Shown here: positions 14,382 through 21,886 of the stretch, piece by piece | Layout: each line of letters starts with the position of its first letter | How positions within the stretch are numbered: position 1 is the stretch's first letter | Origin: Deltaproteobacteria bacterium | GTDB lineage: Bacteria > Desulfobacterota > Desulfobacteria > Desulfobacterales > ETH-SRB1 | Direction: 5' to 3' | DNA length: 21,886 bases | NCBI GenBank assembly: GCA_019314185.1 | Contig: JAFCZU010000077.1 | Location: 1-21,886, forward strand | Program-made: the position numbers and the translations under genes | The notes under the pieces: model-generated | What the model was told of the DNA's origin: nothing | Seen by the model: only the letters and a program-made list of their open reading frames with translations | Databases searched by the model: none

Positions 14382-14882
14382 ATGATAGATAATAATGAGA
14401 CCGGTAAAGCAAATGAAGTTGGAAAATCGCTGGAAGATGAAGAGATTATAGAACTAACCGACGAGGTTGTTAATGCGTCTGAAGAGAAAATAATAGAACT
14501 GACAGATGTTGTTGAACAATCGCCTTTGACGTATGAGGAAAAAACAATCTCTGTATTTGATGATGACTCGGAAACCGGTCTTGTACTCGATGAAGTATTT
14601 GATGAAGAACGTAGTAAAGAACAGATCATAGAGGATGATTTTATCGGTTCATTGGGGATGGAGTTAGAAGCTGAAAGCACGCAAAAAAAGGATCTTACTT
14701 CTGAGGCAGTTTCTTTGTCTTCTGAACAGATAGATGAGGCTTTAGAGCGTGTTATAAAGAGGATGTATTCCAAAAAGATAGAGAGTATGATTGCTGAGAT
14801 GATTGAAAAAGCGGTTACCAAAGAGATAGAAAAAATGAAAGGGATACTGATAGATGGTGTAGAGGGAGCAGGTAAGGATTAA
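14382..14882 (+). CDS. Acidic, probably disordered protein with C-terminal helical domain; PopZ-like candidate
   Basis: I do not recognise this 166-residue protein as a named family. The first 110 residues are strongly acidic and low in complexity, with a 15-residue repeat: EIIELTDEVV (21-30) and KIIELTDVVE (36-45). The last 50 residues form two predicted amphipathic helices, about 115-131 (SEQIDEALERVIKRMYSKK) and 133-153 (IESMIAEMIEKAVTKEIEK). An acidic disordered body with a short helical C-terminus ending in a V-x3-EI-x3 pattern resembles alphaproteobacterial PopZ (DUF2497), whose gene also commonly neighbours valS. That is composition, architecture and synteny, not demonstrated homology. 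The start ATG follows GGGGTT. The gene sits 29 bp after a MITE-like element and 300 bp before valS. Alternatives are a generic acidic scaffold or a chaperone-like cofactor. Confidence 0.8.
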   Translation: MIDNNETGKANEVGKSLEDEEIIELTDEVVNASEEKIIELTDVVEQSPLTYEEKTISVFDDDSETGLVLDEVFDEERSKEQIIEDDFIGSLGMELEAESTQKKDLTSEAVSLSSEQIDEALERVIKRMYSKKIESMIAEMIEKAVTKEIEKMKGILIDGVEGAGKD

Positions 14883-14936
14883 CGGATTAAAATGTTTATG
14901 ATAAGAGGATATTGAACGGCAGAGTAAAGCGTTTTT

Positions 14937-15044
14937 TGAACGTCGAACATCGAATGTTGAATATCGAATGATGAAATCGCTTCGCCAGTTTATAAATTGA
15001 CAGAATACCTTATTCAAAATTCGACGTTGGATGTTCGACGTTCA
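14937..15044. repeat. TCGAA-rich long hairpin repeat, copy 2
   Basis: Arms at 14937-14962 and 15019-15044 match over 23 of 26 positions as inverted repeats (outer TGAACGTCGAACATC is perfect). The 56-nt interior, with GAATGATGAA, TCGCTTCGC and AGAATACCTTA, matches the interior words of the element at 4362-4511. It occupies the middle of the gap between the acidic protein gene and valS. Confidence 0.78.
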
Positions 15045-15131
15045 TAGCCTTTTAGAACAAAATTCTATCTCTAAGGGTTCGTGGGCAACAAAAAACTAAA
15101 TATTACGAGGTTTGTAATTAATACAACTGTT

Positions 15132-15167
15132 GGGGATTATTTGATAATCCCCTTTTCAATTTTTTTA
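15132..15167 (+). terminator. Intrinsic terminator-like hairpin just upstream of valS
   Basis: GGGGATTA (15132-15139) pairs perfectly with TAATCCCC (15145-15152) around TTTGA, followed by TTTTCAATTTTTTT. This is a good terminator structure ending about 24 nt before the valS ATG. It may end the transcript from 14382, or act as an attenuator in the valS leader, because little room for a promoter remains after it. I see no T-box consensus upstream. Confidence 0.7.
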
Positions 15168-15190
15168 ATACTTTTTAAGGTGAATTATAT

Positions 15191-17869
15191 ATGAGTTTAA
15201 ATCTGCTTGAAAAAGGTTATGAGCCACAAGACGTTGAAAAACGCTGGTATGATTTTTGGGAAAAAGAACAACTGTTTGCCGCTGATGAAGAGAGTGATCA
15301 GAAAAGTTATTCAATTGTGATTCCACCGCCTAATGTTACCGGTGTGCTTCACATGGGGCATGCATTAAATATTACATTGCAGGATATTCTTTGCCGCTAC
15401 AGAAGATTGCGGGGAGATAATGTTCTATGGATGCCGGGAACAGATCATGCTGGTATTGCGACCCAGAATGTTGTGGAAAGAAAACTTGCCGCTGAAGGGC
15501 TGAGTCGCCACAAGTTTGGCAGGGATAAATTTATAAAGGCTGTCTGGGAGTGGCGCAAAGAGTATGGCAGTGCGATAATTAATCAGCTCAAATCTCTTGG
15601 GGCTTCATGTGACTGGAAGCGTGAACGCTTTACAATGGACGAGGGGTTGTCACGGTCAGTGCGCAAGGTTTTTGTAACTCTGTTCAATGAAGGTCTTATC
15701 TATCGCGGAAATTACATGATTAACTGGTGCCCGCGCTGCAACACAGCTCTTGCCGATCTTGAGGTTGAACATGATGATCATAACGGTCATCTCTATTATA
15801 TCCGCTATCCTTTTGCAAAAGGTTCAGGCAGTATCGTTATTGCCACTACCAGGCCTGAAACTATGTTGGGTGATACAGCGCTGGCTGTAAATCCTGATGA
15901 CGAGCGGTATAAAAACATCGGTTCTGATCATGTGATTCTTCCTCTTGTAAACAAGGAGATTCCGATAATCAAAGACTCTTATGTTGATATGTCATTTGGA
16001 ACAGGCGGGCTTAAGGTTACACCAGCTCATGATCCTAACGACTTTGAGATAGGGTTGCGCCATAATCTTCAAACTGTAAAGGTTATCGGAGATGACGGAG
16101 TTATGACGTCAGAAGCCGGTAGATTTGAAGGGCTTGACAGGTTTAAATGCAGGGATGCTGTTATTAAAGCGCTTAAAAAGGAAGGATACCTGGAAAAAAT
16201 TGAGCGGTACAATCACAGTGTCGGGCATTGTTACCGATGCAAGACAGTTGTTGAGCCGAATCTTTCGGAACAGTGGTTTATTAAAACAAAGCCGCTTGCT
16301 GAAAAAGCTATAAAAGCGGTTGAGAAAGGCGAGACAAAAATTATTCCTTCAGTATGGAATAAAACATATTTTGACTGGATGCATAACATAAAAGACTGGT
16401 GCATTTCGCGACAGATATGGTGGGGACATCAGATCCCCGCATGGACATGTGAAAAATGCGGTGAGCTTGTGGTCGCAATAGATACGCCTGAATCATGCCC
16501 GGCTTGCAATGGGCATGATCTTGTGCAGGATGATGATGTTCTGGACACCTGGTTCAGTTCTGCGCTGTGGCCTTTTTCCACCATGGGATGGCCGGACAAG
16601 ACAATACTTTTAGATAAGTTTTATCCAACATCGGCTCTGGTAACAGGTTTCGACATCCTCTTTTTCTGGATAGCGAGGATGATGATGATGGGTATCCACT
16701 TCATGGGAGAGGCGCCGTTTAAAGATGTTTATGTGCATGCTCTCGTGCGTGACGAAGATGGTAAAAAGATGAGCAAGTCAAAAGGAAATGTTATTGACCC
16801 GTTGAGCGTTATAGAAAAGTATGGAACAGATGCGTTTCGTTTTACACTTGCTGCTTTTGCAGCACAGGGACGTGATATAAAGATGTCTGAAAAGCGGGTA
16901 GAAGGATACCGCAATTTTATAAACAAGCTATGGAATGCTGCCAGATTTGCTTTGATGCATGTAACTGAAGAAAATTCAAAACCTAATAGTCTTCAGCCTT
17001 CAGCCTCCAGCCTTTCTCTTGCTGATCGATGGATTTTATCAAGGCTGAATAGTGTTACAAAGAGTGTTTCTGATGATCTTGACAGCTACAGGTTTAATGA
17101 TGCTGCCGGCGCTCTTTACAAATTTGTATGGCATGAATTCTGCGACTGGTACCTGGAATCTATAAAGCCATGTCTGTATGGCAAGGAAGGAGAGGACAGA
17201 CGTCAATCAACAACAGGTGTGCTGTGGTTTGTCCTGCGGAATACACTGATTCTGCTTCATCCCTTTACACCTTTTGTAACAGAGGAAATCTGGCATAAAC
17301 TTCCTGGAACAGATGGTTCTATTATGAAGACGGTATTTCCTCTGGATAGCCATGATGATGCGTGTTGTTTTCATGACGAGGAAGCTGAATCAACAATGGA
17401 ATTAATTACAGGAATAATTTCCGGGATTAGAAATGTCAGGGGTGAAATGAATATTCCGCCGTCATCTTTACTTGATGTTTCTATACAGTCACAGGACACA
17501 ACAACAAGAGAAATAATAAAACAGCACCAGGATATTGTCGTAAACCTTGCCGGACTGAAAAACCTTGCAGTTGAACAAACCGGTGAAAAGCCGAAGGCAT
17601 CGGCTACAGCTATTGTCGGTGATGCTGCGATTTTTGTTTCACTCGAAGGAATAATCGATTTTGCAAAAGAGACAAAGCGGCTTGAAAAAGAGATTGGGAA
17701 ACTGTCAGTGGAACTTTCTGCGTTATCAAAGAAATTAAATAATGAGGATTTTCTCCACAAAGCACCGGAAGCTATTGTTGAAAAGGTTAAGGAAAAGCAC
17801 AGAATCATTCTTGATAAGCAGGAGAAATTAGAGGCAAACCTGGATAAGATTAGGGAATTAGGGGATTGA
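15191..17869 (+). CDS. valS: Valyl-tRNA synthetase
   Basis: This 892-residue class I synthetase charges tRNA-Val with valine and edits mischarged threonine. The HIGH motif is H54-M-G-H57 in PPPNVTGVLHMGHALN and the KMSKS loop is K526-M-S-K-S530. The CP1 editing domain has TTRPETMLGDTA and, later, GTGGLKVTPAHDPNDFEIG. Cys pairs (WCPRC, CYRC, CEKCG, CPAC) suggest zinc-binding knuckles. The C-terminal arm is a Lys/Glu-rich coiled coil (from about 825), as expected for ValRS. AAGGTG (15177-15182) is the ribosome site. Between the catalytic core and the anticodon-binding domain (LADRWILSRL) the linker SLQPSASSL (600-608) is encoded by CTTCAGCCTTCAGCCT (16991-17006), a word also present in the noncoding repeat at 19993. 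nadC follows closely and is probably co-transcribed. Confidence 0.98.
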   Translation: MSLNLLEKGYEPQDVEKRWYDFWEKEQLFAADEESDQKSYSIVIPPPNVTGVLHMGHALNITLQDILCRYRRLRGDNVLWMPGTDHAGIATQNVVERKLAAEGLSRHKFGRDKFIKAVWEWRKEYGSAIINQLKSLGASCDWKRERFTMDEGLSRSVRKVFVTLFNEGLIYRGNYMINWCPRCNTALADLEVEHDDHNGHLYYIRYPFAKGSGSIVIATTRPETMLGDTALAVNPDDERYKNIGSDHVILPLVNKEIPIIKDSYVDMSFGTGGLKVTPAHDPNDFEIGLRHNLQTVKVIGDDGVMTSEAGRFEGLDRFKCRDAVIKALKKEGYLEKIERYNHSVGHCYRCKTVVEPNLSEQWFIKTKPLAEKAIKAVEKGETKIIPSVWNKTYFDWMHNIKDWCISRQIWWGHQIPAWTCEKCGELVVAIDTPESCPACNGHDLVQDDDVLDTWFSSALWPFSTMGWPDKTILLDKFYPTSALVTGFDILFFWIARMMMMGIHFMGEAPFKDVYVHALVRDEDGKKMSKSKGNVIDPLSVIEKYGTDAFRFTLAAFAAQGRDIKMSEKRVEGYRNFINKLWNAARFALMHVTEENSKPNSLQPSASSLSLADRWILSRLNSVTKSVSDDLDSYRFNDAAGALYKFVWHEFCDWYLESIKPCLYGKEGEDRRQSTTGVLWFVLRNTLILLHPFTPFVTEEIWHKLPGTDGSIMKTVFPLDSHDDACCFHDEEAESTMELITGIISGIRNVRGEMNIPPSSLLDVSIQSQDTTTREIIKQHQDIVVNLAGLKNLAVEQTGEKPKASATAIVGDAAIFVSLEGIIDFAKETKRLEKEIGKLSVELSALSKKLNNEDFLHKAPEAIVEKVKEKHRIILDKQEKLEANLDKIRELGD

Positions 17870-17889
17870 GGGATTTAATGAGGATTCGC

Positions 17890-18717
17890 ATGAATTCAAT
17901 AGAGCAATTAATTGAAATAGCGCTGCAGGAGGATATCGGTTCAGGGGATATTACTACAGATAATCTTGTTAAACCTGATATTAAGGGGCATGGCAAAATA
18001 ATAGCTAAGGAACAGCTCGTTATTGCAGGGCTCGATATTGCCTGTCGTGTTTTTGAACGTCTTGACCCTCAGATTGTTTATAAACCGTTATTTACAGATG
18101 GTGACAGAGTAAAAAAAGGTGAAGTCGTTGTGGAGGTTGAAGGCAGACTTTGCAGCTTGCTTGTGGGTGAACGGGCTGCTTTGAATTTTCTGCAGCGTCT
18201 TTCAGGCATTGCAACACATGTGCGGTCGTATGTAGACATGCTTGGAGATAGAGATGTGCGTCTTGTTGATACAAGAAAAACTGTTCCCGGATGGCGCGTT
18301 TTAGAAAAATATGCTGTTCGTGTCGGTGGGGCACATAATCACCGAATGGGGCTGTATGACGGTGTTCTGATAAAGGATAATCATATTTCCGTATGTGGAG
18401 GCATTAATAAAGCTGTAAGTAGTATCCGAAACAGTGTGTCTCATTTTATGAAGATAGAGGTTGAGGTTTCAGATATTGATGGTGTGAGAGAAGCTATAGA
18501 TTCCGGCGTTGATATTATTATGTTAGATAACATGGATATAAAACAGATAAAAGAGGCGGTTGAATTTATAAATGGAAAGGCCATGGTTGAAGTATCCGGT
18601 GGCATAACAATTGACGACCTGAATTATCTGGTAGATGCCGGTGTTGATATAATATCGTCAGGGGCTTTAACTCATCATGCAAAATCGGTTGATTTGAGTA
18701 TGAGGATAGGTGTTTGA
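17890..18717 (+). CDS. nadC: Nicotinate-nucleotide pyrophosphorylase (carboxylating)
   Basis: This 275-residue quinolinate phosphoribosyltransferase converts quinolinate and PRPP to nicotinate mononucleotide and CO2, the last step of de novo entry into NAD synthesis. The start MNSIEQLIEIALQEDIGSGD fits the family N-terminus. TGAGGA (17879-17884) is 5 nt before this ATG, so I prefer it over ATG 17878 or the TTG at 17866 that overlaps the valS stop. Motifs are DTRKTVPG (D127, R129, K130), GGAHNHRMGLYDG (146 onward), IKDNH, LDNM and VEVSGGI near the C-terminus, forming the PRPP and quinolinate sites. nadA and nadB are not present. It is probably translated from the valS transcript and is followed by a GTAGGGGCGGGTTT palindrome. 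Confidence 0.96.
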   Translation: MNSIEQLIEIALQEDIGSGDITTDNLVKPDIKGHGKIIAKEQLVIAGLDIACRVFERLDPQIVYKPLFTDGDRVKKGEVVVEVEGRLCSLLVGERAALNFLQRLSGIATHVRSYVDMLGDRDVRLVDTRKTVPGWRVLEKYAVRVGGAHNHRMGLYDGVLIKDNHISVCGGINKAVSSIRNSVSHFMKIEVEVSDIDGVREAIDSGVDIIMLDNMDIKQIKEAVEFINGKAMVEVSGGITIDDLNYLVDAGVDIISSGALTHHAKSVDLSMRIGV

Positions 18718-18732
18718 GGTCAGAGATCGGAG

Positions 18733-18761
18733 GTAGGGGCGGGTTTAAAACCCGCCCCTAC
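18733..18761. repeat. GTAGGGGCGGGTTT perfect palindrome, copy 2
   Basis: Arms 18733-18746 and 18748-18761 are perfectly complementary over 14 bp with a single A between. It is identical to the copy at 7405-7433 except for that middle base. It starts 15 nt after the nadC stop and could protect or end the valS-nadC transcript. Confidence 0.9.
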
Positions 18762-18803
18762 ATGGCCGGAGGTTACAGGTCAGAAAACCAGCAATGAGAA
18801 GCT

Positions 18804-18838
18804 GAAAGGTCAAAGCTCAAAGCTCAAAGCTGAAAGTG
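18804..18838. repeat. Heptamer tandem repeat, about five units
   Basis: The units read GAAAGGT, CAAAGCT, CAAAGCT, CAAAGCT, GAAAGTG. The array is in the gap between nadC and the GGDEF gene, just past the 3' end of the latter. A different heptamer array lies on the other side of that gene. Confidence 0.75.
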
Positions 18839-18884
18839 AAAAACGAGCAAGCCAGTAATGAGCAAAAGAAACAAAGTTCATAAG

Positions 18885-19811
18885 CTAAGCGCTTGATGAT
18901 GAAGATTTGTCGGTAACCAGGGAGCAAACTCTGTTTCGGCCATTTTGCTTTGCAGCGTACATTGCCATATCAGCTCGGTGGACAAGTGTGGATGTTTTTT
19001 CGTTGGTATTATATTCGGTAACACCTATACTTATGGTTACATGGACAATTTTCTCAGGTTTCGGCATAAATTCTTCATATTCCATCGTAGTTCTTATCCT
19101 TGGGGCAACAATTTCAGCCTCCTTGCAGGTAGTTTCAGGAAGGATAATTGTAAATTCCTCGCCACCATATCTATATGCGGAATCCATTGTTCTAAGACAC
19201 GACTTTATTATCCAGCTGAGTCTGACCAGAACCTTGTCACCTTCTACATGGCCATAAGTATCATTATATTTTTTGAAATGATCGATATCTATAAAAATAA
19301 GTGAAAATGGACGATTATATCGTTTGAATCTGTCAACTTCGAGATCAAGCTGCTTATAAAAATATCTCGAATTATAAAGTTTTGTAAGACCATCAGTTAT
19401 CGCGAGTTTTTGCGATTCTTCGAGCATTTTGACACGTTCAATTGTGATCTGCCGTTCTTTTAATACTCTTTTTAACCTGAGCAGCAGCTCTTCAAGTCGT
19501 ATTGGTTTAAAGATAATATCGCTGGCGCCCATGCTGATTGCGTCTTCATGAGAGTAGTCTTTCCTGTAACCGGTGATAACAATAACATCTGTATTATATT
19601 TTTTTTTGATTAAACCGGTAAGCTCCAGACCATCCATTCCAGGCATACTAATATCTGTTATTACGACATCCTGGTTGTTTATTTTTAATAAATCAAGGGC
19701 TTTTTCTGCGCTGGAGGCTGTAGATGAAATGTATCCTGCATTCTCAATAAATTCATGCAATGATTCTCTTGTAGATTTATCATTATCGACGATTAAGATT
19801 TTAGATTTCAT
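18885..19811 (-). CDS. Receiver-GGDEF response regulator, probable diguanylate cyclase (PleD-like)
   Basis: This 308-residue cytoplasmic protein has a receiver domain (1 to about 118), a helical linker and a GGDEF domain (about 138-298). The receiver has D9/D11, phospho-acceptor D53 (VITDISMPGMDG), T80 and K102. The GGDEF domain has DIDHFKKYND (175-184) for metal and the active-site GGEEF at 216-220, so it should make cyclic di-GMP from two GTP when phosphorylation drives dimerisation. RTMD (R207 to D210), five residues before GGEEF, is a complete RxxD inhibitory site for product feedback. The C-terminus ends in a run of Ser. No kinase gene is adjacent. The ATG at 19811 lies 14 nt downstream (on its strand) of a heptamer array at 19826-19858. 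Confidence 0.95.
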   Translation of the reverse strand: MKSKILIVDNDKSTRESLHEFIENAGYISSTASSAEKALDLLKINNQDVVITDISMPGMDGLELTGLIKKKYNTDVIVITGYRKDYSHEDAISMGASDIIFKPIRLEELLLRLKRVLKERQITIERVKMLEESQKLAITDGLTKLYNSRYFYKQLDLEVDRFKRYNRPFSLIFIDIDHFKKYNDTYGHVEGDKVLVRLSWIIKSCLRTMDSAYRYGGEEFTIILPETTCKEAEIVAPRIRTTMEYEEFMPKPEKIVHVTISIGVTEYNTNEKTSTLVHRADMAMYAAKQNGRNRVCSLVTDKSSSSSA

Positions 19812-19825
19812 TTTTGTTTGTATGA

Positions 19826-19858
19826 TTAAGTGTTAAGTGTTAAGTGTCAGGTGTTAAG
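19826..19858. repeat. Heptamer tandem repeat upstream of the GGDEF gene
   Basis: The units on the plus strand read TTAAGTG, TTAAGTG, TTAAGTG, TCAGGTG, TTAAG. On the minus strand the array occupies about -15 to -47 relative to the GGDEF start codon, where a promoter or 5' leader would be. Confidence 0.8.
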
Positions 19859-19893
19859 ATAAGGTAATTATTTTTGTAACTACTCAGATGGAT

Positions 19894-20008
19894 AGGCTGA
19901 AGGCTGTTAAGTAAAAGCGCATTTTAAAGCCATGTTTGGTGTAAGGCATCAAATATTTCGGTTAAAGTACAGCAATCGTCTTCTTCTAACCACTTCAGCC
20001 TTCAGCCT
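19894..20008. repeat. Inverted repeat with AGGCTGAAGGCTG arms
   Basis: AGGCTGAAGGCTG (19894-19906) is the exact reverse complement of 19996-20008. The right arm contains CTTCAGCCTTCAGCCT (19993-20008), the same 16 bases that occur inside valS at 16991-17006. The interior, about 90 nt, shows nothing recognisable. It lies in the divergent gap between the GGDEF gene and lepA. Confidence 0.75.
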
Positions 20009-20041
20009 GACTACGTGAGTCAGTTACTTATTTTTAACCAT

Positions 20042-20072
20042 AAAGACAGATTGTGTCAATCGTCTTTTTTTT
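20042..20072 (+). terminator. Intrinsic terminator-like hairpin in the lepA leader
   Basis: AAAGAC (20042-20047) pairs with GTCTTT (20062-20067) and GATTG (20049-20053) with CAATC (20057-20061), with one bulged A and a TGT loop, and eight T residues end at 20072. The structure ends 26 nt before the lepA ATG and points into it. No plus-strand gene ends nearby, so it is better explained as a leader attenuator than as an ordinary terminator. Confidence 0.65.
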
Positions 20073-20098
20073 GAGTTCATAAGGTTTGGTTTTTATAA

Positions 20099-21886
20099 AT
20101 GGAAAATATTAGAAACTTCAGCATAATTGCTCATATTGATCATGGCAAATCCACTTTGTCAGATCGCCTTATTCAGGCTACTAATATAGTATCTGACCGG
20201 GATTTTCAGGATCAGATTCTTGACACCATGGATATAGAACGGGAGCGCGGCATTACGATAAAAAGCCAGACTGTCTGTCTTCCATATACTGCAAAGGACG
20301 GACGAACATATACATTAAACCTGATAGATACTCCCGGCCATGTGGACTTTACTTATGAAGTTTCACGAGCTCTTGCCTCCTGTGAAGGAGCTCTTCTTTT
20401 GATAGATGCAAGCCAGGGTGTTGAGGCACAGACTCTGGCCAATCTTTATCTTGCCATGGAGCACGATCTTGTAATTATTCCTGTTATCAATAAAATAGAT
20501 TTGCCGTCCGCTGATATTGAAAGGGTGAAAGGGCAGATAGAAAAGGACCTTGGGCTCGATCCTGAAGCAGCGATTCTTATATCAGCCAAGGAAGGGACCG
20601 GGATAGAAGATATACTCGAATGTATTGTGCAAAAACTCCCGCCTCCTTCAGGAGACTCAAGCGCGCCCTTTAAGGCTTTGATTTTTGATTCACATTATGA
20701 TTCTTTCCGCGGCACAATTATTCATTTTCGTGTATTTGAGGGTAAAATAAAGCCAGGCGATCTTATCTCCTTTATGTCAAATAAGGCTGTGTACAAGATA
20801 GAGGAGCTGGGAATATTTCAGATAAACCGGGTGCCGCAGAAAGAGCTTTCTGCAGGTCAGGTGGGGTATATTATTGCAGGCATTAAAATAGTAAGCGATA
20901 TAAAATGCGGCGATACAATTACATTAAAAAACAACCCGTGTAAAACTTCAATATTGGGATTCAAGGAGTCAAAACCGGTTGTTTTTTCTTCAATTTATCC
21001 TGTTGCTGCCGACGATTATGAAGAACTGATTGTTGCAATGGAAAAACTCAAGCTGAATGATGCTGCCCTGATTTATGAAAAGGATAGTTCTGCGGCTTTA
21101 GGTTTTGGTTTTCGCTGCGGCTTTTTAGGTCTTCTGCATCTCGAGGTTGTACAGGAAAGGCTTGAGCGTGAATATGATCTTTCCCTTATATTGACAGCGC
21201 CGTCTGTTCGGTACAAACTGATCATGCAGGACGGTTCAACACTCATAATTGATAATCCTGCCTTATATCCTGATCCAACTGTTATCGAACATACCGAGGA
21301 GCCGTTTATCCGTGCCTCAATTATAATACCGGGCCATTACATGGGTGCGGTTATGAAACTATGCCTTGAACGTCGGGGAATAAATCGAAATTATCAGTAC
21401 CTTACAAACGATCGCCTTGAAATGATATTTGAATTGCCTCTTGCGGAGGTAGTTTATGATTTTTACGACAAGCTAAAATCTGTTACCCAGGGCTATGGAT
21501 CATTTGATTATGATATGCTTGATTACAGAAATACCGATCTTATAAAGCTTGATATATTAATTAATGGAGATCGTGTTGATGCGCTTTCTCAGCTTGTTCA
21601 CAGGGACAAAGCTGTTGAAAGGGCGAGGCGTACCTGTGAAAAGCTGCGAGATGAAATTCCAAAGCAGATGTTTAAAATAGCTATACAGGGAGCTATTGGC
21701 GGAAAAATAATAGCTCGCAAGACAGTTTCCGCTTTCAGAAAGGATGTTACGGCAAAATGTTATGGCGGTGATATAACCAGAAAACGCAAGCTTCTTGAAA
21801 AGCAGAAAAAAGGAAAGAAAAGAATGAAGATGGTAGGCAAGGTAATGATTCCCCAGTCTGCATTTTTATCGGTTTTGAAGTCAGAT
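20099..21886 (+). CDS. lepA: Elongation factor 4 (LepA), 3' end cut by the window
   Basis: This translational GTPase acts on the ribosome (back-translocation or initiation-related roles are reported). The window holds 596 codons without a stop; the family is about 600 residues, so only a few codons are missing. G-domain motifs are AHIDHGKST (11-19), the switch region [21 protein letters not shown] and NKID. The C-terminal LepA-specific domain is clear: [20 protein letters not shown], then a [13 protein letters not shown] run. Domains follow the EF-G-like order with no domain IV. The ATG fits the family start ([16 protein letters not shown]). AAGG at 20081-20084 is rather far upstream for a ribosome site. 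Signal peptidase I (lepB) may lie beyond the edge, but that cannot be seen. Confidence 0.97.
   Translation, partial: MENIRNFSIIAHIDHGKSTLSDRLIQATNIVSDRDFQDQILDTMDIERERGITIKSQTVCLPYTAKDGRTYTLNLIDTPGHVDFTYEVSRALASCEGALLLIDASQGVEAQTLANLYLAMEHDLVIIPVINKIDLPSADIERVKGQIEKDLGLDPEAAILISAKEGTGIEDILECIVQKLPPPSGDSSAPFKALIFDSHYDSFRGTIIHFRVFEGKIKPGDLISFMSNKAVYKIEELGIFQINRVPQKELSAGQVGYIIAGIKIVSDIKCGDTITLKNNPCKTSILGFKESKPVVFSSIYPVAADDYEELIVAMEKLKLNDAALIYEKDSSAALGFGFRCGFLGLLHLEVVQERLEREYDLSLILTAPSVRYKLIMQDGSTLIIDNPALYPDPTVIEHTEEPFIRASIIIPGHYMGAVMKLCLERRGINRNYQYLTNDRLEMIFELPLAEVVYDFYDKLKSVTQGYGSFDYDMLDYRNTDLIKLDILINGDRVDALSQLVHRDKAVERARRTCEKLRDEIPKQMFKIAIQGAIGGKIIARKTVSAFRKDVTAKCYGGDITRKRKLLEKQKKGKKRMKMVGKVMIPQSAFLSVLKSD

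Noticed and set aside
14363..14821. 152-codon minus-strand Ser-rich frame
   Set aside because: It is the antisense shadow of the acidic protein gene at 14382; runs of Ser arise from complemented Glu/Asp codons.
15060..15190. T-box riboswitch in the valS leader
   Set aside because: The terminator hairpin fits, but I find no T-box sequence resembling AGGGTGGNACCGCG nor a specifier-loop arrangement.

Overview
This window looks like chromosomal DNA from an anaerobic deltaproteobacterial-type organism (Desulfobacterota, most plausibly Desulfobacterales). That placement is inference. It rests on an AT-rich composition, the gene complement (SSS symporter with DUF294 proteins, a spore-photoproduct-lyase-like radical SAM protein, a PBPRA1643-type SEC-C protein) and a dense background of short palindromic intergenic repeats of the sort I associate with those genomes. 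No phage, plasmid, CRISPR or transposase gene is visible.

Layout. (A) 192-9411 is a transport and signalling block. It holds a DUF294 cNMP/CBS/nucleotidyltransferase-like protein (minus strand), a divergent sodium:solute symporter, a possible 28-residue membrane peptide, and a stand-alone receiver protein that overlaps by 17 bp a membrane-anchored, degenerate histidine-kinase-like protein fused to a DEDDh 3'-5' exonuclease. A second DUF294 paralogue closes the block. SSS symporters, DUF294 proteins and DnaQ-like exonucleases recur together around acetate/monocarboxylate permeases in proteobacteria, so this is probably a substrate-uptake control module. Its biochemical output is unclear. (B) 9470-11686 has an SPL-like radical SAM gene converging on nagZ. 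(C) 11690-13070 is a low-density stretch. It has a MITE-like element with perfect 18-bp inverted ends and a 7-bp target duplication, a small SEC-C protein, a 34-residue Lys-rich protein, dispersed repeats and tRNA-Phe(GAA). (D) 13110-18717 is housekeeping: rsmE (minus), an acidic PopZ-like candidate immediately upstream of valS, valS, and nadC close behind it. (E) 18885-21886 has a receiver-GGDEF diguanylate cyclase (minus) bracketed by heptamer tandem repeats, then lepA, which runs off the window end a few codons short of its expected stop.

The intergenic DNA is the most unusual part. At least six repeat families occur: GTAGGGGCGGGTTT palindromes, TCGAA-rich hairpins, CACGAAG hairpins, CGTAAAAAGTC elements, a GAGACCTTTG-ended element with a 5-bp duplication plus end fragments elsewhere, and CTTCAGCCTTCAGCCT, which also occurs in frame inside valS. 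Both valS and lepA have intrinsic-terminator-like hairpins within about 40 nt of the start codon.
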